From: Rattus norvegicus
Taxonomy: Eukaryota; Chordata; Mammalia; Rodentia; Muridae
Length of the DNA stretch: 64,000 nucleotides
Direction: 5' to 3'
NCBI RefSeq assembly: GCF_036323735.1
Contig: NC_086023.1
Span: forward strand, 14,041,501 to 14,105,500
A program made the translations under genes and the position numbers. Below, piece after piece: positions 57,500 to 64,000 of the stretch. Numbering within the stretch: position 1 is the first letter of the stretch; every line of letters begins with the position of its first letter. The notes under the pieces are model-generated. The model had not been told where the DNA came from and made no database searches. It saw nothing but the letters and a program-made list of their open reading frames with translations.

Positions 57500-57705
57500 C
57501 TGACTGGAGCTGTTCCAGTTTATCCTTTTTGTGTGATGTTAGGTCTCCTATGAAGCAGACACCACCCCTAGCAAGCAAAGCACTGCCAGCTTGAATGCTT
57601 ACTGCTCCAGTTCCATATTTATCTCTGGACACAGTAGGAAAAACTTCAGTACAGACAGGATGACGTATGCCACGGGACACAAGGTTCATGCTAAAATTCA
57701 AAAGT
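57500..57705 (-). CDS. Mcmdc2: Mcmdc2 coding exon (most 5' in window)
   Basis: 206 nt, acceptor TTTCCCTAG, donor CAGTCAG/GTAAAC. Peptide begins LLNFSMNLVSRGIRHPVCTE and includes GTGAVSIQAGSALLARGGVC, then FIGDLTSHKKDKLEQLQS. SALLARGGVCFIGDL aligns with the MCM Walker B block (usually ...GVCCIDEFDK), but the Asp-Glu pair is replaced by Gly-Asp. The upstream half of the gene (N-terminal OB-like region) is outside the window. Together the six exons give 323 residues. Confidence 0.94.
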
Positions 57706-57984
57706 CTAGGGAAAGTAAGTTATTCAGATATTTAATGATGACATCATTAATGTGAACGACATGTTTAAATTTAACTTGGCCAGTGTCTACCAAGCACTAC
57801 ATATACCTGGTGTTTTATTTGAAGAGCTTACAGCATAGACAGAGTTAGAGAAACAATTTACAATGGAATAATTCTAAAATATCTTCTTGAGAACACCACA
57901 GAGGGAATTATTATTTCCTTTTAGAAAGGAATCAGAGAAAGCCGTGGGAAGGCAACGTTTAAATGGGATCACTGTCTTTGTTGT

Positions 57985-58115
57985 TGCTGTGTTGGAGACA
58001 GGGTTTGCTTGTATAGTCCTGGGTGTCCTGGGACTCACAATGCAGACTTGCTGACACTGAGTTCTGTGCGCCTCTACCCCCTGAGTGCTGGGATCAAAGG
58101 CGTGCACTGCCACTG
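57985..58115 (-). repeat. B1 SINE
   Basis: TTGGAGACAGGGTTTGCTTG, TGTCCTGGGACTCACAATGC and GATCAAAGGCGTGCACTGCC. Confidence 0.88.
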
Positions 58116-58379
58116 CCTACTGGATCAAAGTCCGCTTATGGATTACCTTTTCTCATGTATTTCAGATTTGTTTAATAGGTTTGTCAATGTCCTATCTTGA
58201 CTATTCCTGCTGTTTCTGGATCATGACAACTCTTGCTACACTTTCCTTTTTGCTTTTAATATTGTTGTTAACTGCTTCAACTTCTTTAATTCTCAAATTC
58301 AAATTATAATAAAGAACTATTTCTTTAGTATTGTGGTAAATCTGAGATACTGTCCAATCACTCATGTTTTGGGGGTTGG

Positions 58380-58700
58380 GCAAAGTACGTGGGTCCTGGT
58401 GGTGCCTACCTGACCTATGGTGGGATTCACAATATGACAGGAGATTTAGGAGTTAGTGGGTCACCATGGGCATTCCCTGAACAAACAGACTGTGTCCTCT
58501 GCCTCTTTCTGTCTGTCCCTCTGGTTCCTGTCTACCAAAGATGCACTGTTTTTCTCTGCCATGACGCTCTGCCTCAGTATTGGCCTATAGCACTGGAACA
58601 TGTAAATGATGGACTACAATTGTGAGCAAAAATAAAGCTTAGTCCTTTGAATTGTTTCTCTTGCTTACCACAGCAATGAAAACTGTCTAATGTGTCTATC
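58380..58700 (+). repeat. Rodent repeat, unassigned
   Basis: CCATGGGCATTCCCTGAACA, TGAGCAAAAATAAAGCTTAG and CTTGCTTACCACAGCAATGA have the look of the 3' part of a dispersed rodent element. Non-coding. Confidence 0.4.
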
Positions 58701-59432
58701 TTTAAAACCCTTACCACAGAAATTATAACTTTCTGATGCAACCATCTATGATGATCAGATACAGACATGGAATGTAAAAGGGACTCAGGTAGTGTCCTTT
58801 AGATGTAGACAGGAAAATGCCAGAAAGTGTTGTCATGTATGCATCATCATAGGACTTAGACATTAGCCCCAGGGTATGTAACAGAGAGGACACTGCAAAA
58901 ACAACATTTATAGCCTGAAATGAGCAGTGGTCTTAGCTATAGATCATATTAAAATCATGTAGGGAGTTTTGTTTTCTTTCAAAACAAATTCTAATGCCCA
59001 TTTCCTCAACTACTTAAAACAGAATTTTTGGAGGTAGTATACAACTTTTTAAAAAGTATCTAATTTTTGAGACAAGGTCTTACTAGGTTGCCTTGCCTGA
59101 TTTCAAGACTGAATAATCAGGACTGTGTATGATCCGCCTTAAGTATAGACAAAAATGTACAACAGAAAATAACATTCAAATAGATTTACAGTCTAGTTTA
59201 ATTTTAAACTTGGTACAAAGAAACAATGAAATCTTATAACAGATGATGTGGAAACTACATAGGAGAAGCATCAACTTTCACTACACAATACCACATACAG
59301 ACACTAACTAGAGGGCCAGGTGGACAGTTAACCCCTCAGGATAAGGACACTTGCCCAGCAACGGGTTCAATCCTGGAACACACTTTAAGGTACAAAGAGA
59401 TAATTAACACCACCAAATTGCCCTCTGACTCC

Positions 59433-59635
59433 TATGTGCACTCTGCGGCATGTGCACTCTGCGGCATGTGCACTCTGTGGCATGTGCACTCTGTGGCATG
59501 TGCACTCTGCGGCATGTGCACTCTGTGGCATGTGCACTCTGTGGCATGTGTACTCTGTGGCATGTGCACTCTGCGGCATGTGCACTCTGCGGCATGTGCA
59601 CTCTGTGGCATGTGCACTCTGTGGCATGTGCACTC
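59433..59635. repeat. 16-bp minisatellite, 12.7 copies
   Basis: Twelve full units of CATGTGCACTCTGYGG plus a partial unit, almost without other variation (one TGTACT unit and a T at the first base). The unit has no stop in any frame, so Cys/His-rich frames appear in all three frames of both strands; they are artefacts. Confidence 0.97.
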
Positions 59636-59879
59636 CCCCACAACATGGACACACACAGGAAAAAGCATTAAACTGAATACAGAGAAAAGACTCAACAAAA
59701 TATATTTCTAGGAAGAAAACAGAATTTTCACGACTTTCAGGTAGGCAAAAAATTCTTAACTGGAACCCAGAAAACATGAAAAAGAGAAAATGAAAAATTG
59801 GAAATAGAAATCCTCTAAATTGAAGTGTCTGCCCATCACAGACACATTTCAAAAAACTCATAAAAGCTTTCAGATTAGA

Positions 59880-61400
59880 AGCACGTGAAAGATCTGTATG
59901 ACAAGAACTTCAAGTCTCTGAAAAAAAGAAACTGAGATCTCAGAAGATGGAAAGATCTCCCACGCTCAGGGATTGGCAGGATTAACATAGTAAAAATGGC
60001 CATCTTACCAAAAGCACTCTACAAATGCCAACTCAATACTTCACAGAGATAAAAAGAGCAATTCTCAAATTCATCTGGAATAACAAAAAACCCAGGATAG
60101 GAAAACTATCCTCAAAATAAGAGAACTTCTAGGAAATCACCATCCCTGACCTTAAGCTCTATTACAGAACAAGATTGATAAAAACTGCATGGTATTGGTA
60201 CAGAGACAGGCAGGTAGATCAGTGGAACACAATTGAAGACCCAGAAATGAACCCACACACCTATGATCACCTGATCATTGACAAAGAAGCCAAAATCATC
60301 CAGTGGAGAAAAAGACAGCATTTTCAACAAATGGTGCTGGCTTAAGTGGAAGTCAGCATCTAGAAGAATGCAAATTGATCCACTCTTATCTCCTTGTACA
60401 AAGCTCAAGTCCAAATGGATCAAGAACCTCCACATAAATTCAGATACACTCAAACTAATAGAAGAAAGAGTGGGGAAGAGTCTTGAACACATGGGCACTG
60501 GGGAATATTTCCTGAACAAAACACCAATGGCTTATGCTCTAAGATCAAGAATCGACAAATGAGATCTCATAAAATTGCAAAGGCAAAGGACACTGTCAAT
60601 AGGACAAAATGGCAAACAACATATTGGGAAAAGACCTTTACCAACTGTATCCATCTAATATATACAAGAACTCAAGAAGTTAAGACTTCCGAGAACCAAA
60701 CAATCGTATTGAAAACTGGAGTATAGAGTTAAGCAGAGAATTCTCAACTGAGGAATCTTGCAAGACTGAGAAGTACCTAAGGAAATACTCAACATCCTCA
60801 GTCAACAGGGAAATGCAAATCAAAACAACCCTGAGATTCCACCTCACACCAGTGAGAATGACTAAGATCAAAAACTCAGGCGACAGCAGATGCTGGCGAG
60901 GATGTGGAGAAAGAGGAACACTCCTCCATTGTTGGTGGGATTGCAGATCGGTACAACCACTCTGGAAATCAGTCTGGAGGTTCCTCAGAAAATTGGACAT
61001 TGAACTGCCTGAGGACCCAGCTATACCTCTCTTGGGCATATACCCAAAAGATGCTCCAACATACAACAAAGACACAGGCTCCACTATGTTCATAGCAGCT
61101 TTATTTATAATAGCCAGAAGCTGGAAAGAACCCAGATGCCCTTCAACAGAGGAATGGATTAAGAAAAATGTGGTACATCTACACAATGGAGTACTACTCA
61201 GCTATCAAAAACAATGACTTCATGAAATTCAGAGGCAAATGGAATGAACTAGAAAATATCATCCTGAGTGAAAAACAAACATGGTATGCACTCACTGATA
61301 TTAGCACAAAAGCTCGAATCACCCAAGATATAATACACAGACTACATGAAGCTCAAGAAGAAGGACAACAAAAGTGCGGATGCTTCACTCCTTTTTTTTT
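59880..61400 (+). mobile_element. Truncated L1 (3' half of ORF2), sense strand
   Basis: LINE-1 ORF2 remnant covering the part after the reverse-transcriptase core to the ORF end, including the C-terminal cysteine-type segment (CWRGCGERGTLLHCWWDC) and the MWYIYTMEYYSAIKNNDF block. It is 5'-truncated, begins near GAAAGATCTGTATGACAAGA and stops at the ORF2 end (ACTCC then T-rich), with no 3' UTR or A tail. Several frameshifts, one of them (61161-61169) shared with the opposing copy. Confidence 0.92.
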
Positions 61401-61707
61401 TTAAATGAATGATACATTCTTTTCATCCTATATAACAGCGTAGCAATAACAAGATCCTTCCTTGTAGCACATATAAAACTTCGATGCTGTCTAACTCAAA
61501 CACTGTCAGAGTACCCACTCATTCTCAGGGTTCCCTTCTTCTCTTTTAATGTTGTAGTTTTAATGTTGATTAAGCTGCTATGCAGGGCCATGGCAATAAA
61601 TCAAATAGTCAGAAGCAATCGATTTAATATATTAACCCATTTTTCCCTCACAAGTCATTTGTAATGTAACTGTTTTTCTGTGGAATATGTTACGCTTACC
61701 ATCTCTT

Positions 61708-64000
61708 TTTAAAAAATTTTTTTTATTAGATATATTTCTTTACTTACATTTTGTATGATATTCCCTTTCCTGGTTTGCTGTCCATAAGCCTGCATCCCCA
61801 CCTCCTTCCCCATATAGGTGTTTTCCCCATCCACCTCCCTTACCGCCACCCCCAACATTCCCCTGCATTGGGCGGGGGGGGGGTCCAACCTTGGCAAGAC
61901 CAAGGGCTTCCCCTTCCACTGGTGCCCCAACAAGGCTATTCTCTGCTACATATGCAGTTATAGCCCTGGGTCAGTCCATGTGTAGTCTTTCAGTAGTGGT
62001 TTAATCCCTGGAAGCTTAGGTTGGTTGGCATTGTTGTTCTTATGGGGTTGCAAGTCCCTTCAGTTCTTTCAATCCTTCCTCTAATTCCCCTAAACGGGGT
62101 CCTGTTCTCAGTTCAGTGGTTTGCTGCTGGCATTGATTACTGTATTGGATATACTCTGGATTTGTCTCTCAGGAGAGATCTATAGCCGGTCTTTCAGCAT
62201 GTACTTTTTAGCTTCATCAATCTTATCTAGTTTTGGTGGCTGTATATATATATGGGCCACATGTGGGGCAGGCTCTGAATGGCCGTTCCTTGAGTTGCTG
62301 GTCTAATCTTTGCTTCCATATCCCCGCCTATGGATATTTTCCCCCCTTTTAAAAAGGAGTGGGAGCATCGGCATTTTGGTCATCCTTCTTCTTGAGCTTC
62401 CTGTGGTCTGTGGATTGCATTTTGGGTAATTCAAGCTTTTGGGCTAATATCCACTTATCAATGAATGCATACCAATTGTTTTTCTGTGATTGGGTTACCT
62501 CACTCAGGATGATATTTTCTAGTTCATTCCATTTGCCTCTGAATTTCATGAAGTCATTGTTTTTGATAGCTGAGTAGTACTCCATTGTGTAGATATACCA
62601 CATTTTTCTTAATCCATTCCTCTGTTGAAGGGCATCTGGGTTCTTTCCAGCTTCTGGCTATTATAAATAAAGCTGCTATGAACATAGTGGAGCATGTGTC
62701 TTTGTTGTATGTTGGAGCATCTTTTGGGTATATACCCAAGAGAGGTATAGCTGGGTCATCAGGTAGTGGAATGTCCAATTTTCTGAGGAACCTCCAGACT
62801 GATTTCCAGAGTGGTTGTACCAGTTTGCAATCCCACCAACAATGGAGGAGTGTTCCTCTTTCTCCACATCCTCGCCAGCATCTGCTGTCACCTGCGTTTT
62901 TGATCTTAGTCATTCTCACTGGTGTGAGGTGGAATCTCAGGGTTGCTTTGATTTGCATTTCCCTGTTGACTAAGGATGTTGAACATTTCTTTAGGTGCTT
63001 TTTGGCCATTTGATATTCCTCAGCTGAGAACGTTTTGTTTAGCTCTGTACCACATTTTTTTTAATGGGGTTATTTGGCTCTCTTAAGTCTAACTTTTTGA
63101 GTTCTTTGTATATTTTGAATATTAGCCCTCTATCAGTTGAAGGATTGGTAAAGATCTTTTCCCAATCTGTTGGTTGCTGTTTTGTCCTAATGACAGTGTC
63201 TTTTACCTAACAGAAGCTTTGCAGTTTTATGAGGTCCCATTTGTCGATTCTTGATCTTAGAGCAAATGCCATTGGTGTTTTGTTCAGGAAAATTTCCCCA
63301 GTGCTCATGTGTTCAAGACTCTTCACCACTCTTTCTTCTCTTAGTTTGAGTGTATCTGGTTTGATGTGGAGGTCCTTGATCCACTTGGACTTAAGCTTTG
63401 TACAGGGTGATAAGAATGGATTGATTTGCATTCTTCTACATGCTGACCTCCAGTTGAACCAGCACCATTTTTTGAAAATGCTATCTTTCTTCCGTTGGAT
63501 GTTTTTACCTCCTTTGTCAAAGATCAAGTGACCATAGGTGTGTGGGTTCATTTCTGTGTCTTAAATTCTGTTCCACTGATCTACCTGTCTGTCTCTGTCC
63601 CAATACCATACAGTTTTTATAACTATTGCTCTGTAATACTGCTTGAAATCATGGATGGTGATTCCCCCAGAAGTTCTTTTATTGTTGAGTATAGTTTTTG
63701 CTATCCTGGGTTTTTTCTTATTCCAAATGAATTTGCAAATTGTTCTTTCTATATGTATGTTGGAGCATCTTTTGGGTATATACCCAGGAGATTCTATAAA
63801 GAATTGAGTAGGAATTTTGATGGGGATTGCATTGAATCTGTAGATTGCTTTTGGCAAAATGGCCGTTTATACTATATCAATCCTGCCAAGCCATGAGCAT
63901 GGGAGATCTTTCCATCTTCTGAGATCTTCCTCAATTTCTTTCTTCAGAGACTTGAAGTTCTTGTCATACAGATCTTTCACTTGCTTGGTTAATGTCACAC
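61708..64000 (-). mobile_element. L1 copy, reverse strand, cut by window end
   Basis: Rodent L1 with its A tail at about 61708-61728 (T-rich on +), 3' UTR 61730-62345, and broken ORF2 from about 62349 to the window end. The 3' UTR contains a purine-rich, G-run-rich sense strand (C-rich on + at 61795-61870) and a 10-G run on +. The same conserved ORF2 C-terminal blocks as the + copy are present. At 63755-63790 a 36-bp stretch is a copy of 62707-62742 from elsewhere in the same element. Confidence 0.93.

Larger units (their letters stand above)
57706..64000 (-). other. Mcmdc2: Mcmdc2 intron to window end
   Basis: No further Mcmdc2 exon was found up to 64000. It contains a B1 (57985-58115, -), a rodent repeat (58380-58700), a 16-bp minisatellite and two L1 copies. 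58700-59400 holds nothing that I recognise. Confidence 0.6.

Noticed and set aside
59433..59635. CRISPR-like array
   Set aside because: Units are contiguous 16-mers with no spacers, in a mammalian intron.
59385..59861. Cys/His-rich protein of 158 residues on the minus strand, with similar frames on +
   Set aside because: Entirely produced by the stop-free 16-bp minisatellite; frames exist in all phases of both strands.
60680..61186. Minus-strand frame of 168 codons (and 62585-63013 on +)
   Set aside because: Antisense shadows of L1 ORF2; the same peptide appears opposite both L1 copies.

Overview
This is nuclear DNA of a rodent, almost certainly the rat (Rattus norvegicus). About a dozen near-identical tRNA-derived ID SINEs, many with intact target-site duplications, lie among B1, B2, B3 and B4 SINEs, rodent L1s and long CA/GT microsatellites. 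ID amplification at this level is typical of rat. The window is a eukaryotic chromosomal segment; no bacterial, phage or CRISPR-type system was seen. By gene order it matches human 8q13.1: PPP1R42 - TCF24 - SNHG6 - MCMDC2.

Layout. (1) 1-15.85 kb: the last three coding exons of Ppp1r42 (+ strand), reconstructed by splice sites and continuous reading phase, with the stop at 15,637-15,639 and poly(A) signals just after. Its introns are packed with SINEs, microsatellites and old LINE fragments. (2) 15.9-21.0 kb: a CpG-rich promoter and Tcf24 (+), a two-coding-exon bHLH gene of 170 codons; this is the only protein gene complete in the window. (3) 21-37.4 kb: intergenic, mostly SINEs, plus a striking 29-bp inverted repeat near 26.9 kb. 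(4) 37.4-39.55 kb: Snhg6 (+), a non-coding 5'TOP-type host gene with the C/D-box snoRNA Snord87 in one intron and a B2 SINE inside its last exon. (5) 40.55-57.7 kb: the six 3'-terminal coding exons of Mcmdc2 (- strand), 323 C-terminal residues, convergent with Snhg6. The 5' half of the gene lies beyond the window. (6) 57.7-64 kb: Mcmdc2 intron with a 16-bp minisatellite and two convergent broken L1 copies that form a large inverted repeat.

Functionally the neighbours are not a pathway. Ppp1r42 is a testis-associated leucine-rich-repeat protein linked to protein phosphatase 1 and microtubules. Tcf24 is a poorly characterised class II bHLH factor. Snhg6/Snord87 serves ribosome biogenesis. Mcmdc2 is a divergent MCM-like protein needed in meiotic recombination.

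Coding exons were called from protein similarity to remembered families, consensus splice sites and phase agreement between adjacent exons. Untranslated exons and transcript ends are inferences. Repeat family names are given where recognised; several medium-length rodent repeats are described but left unassigned.
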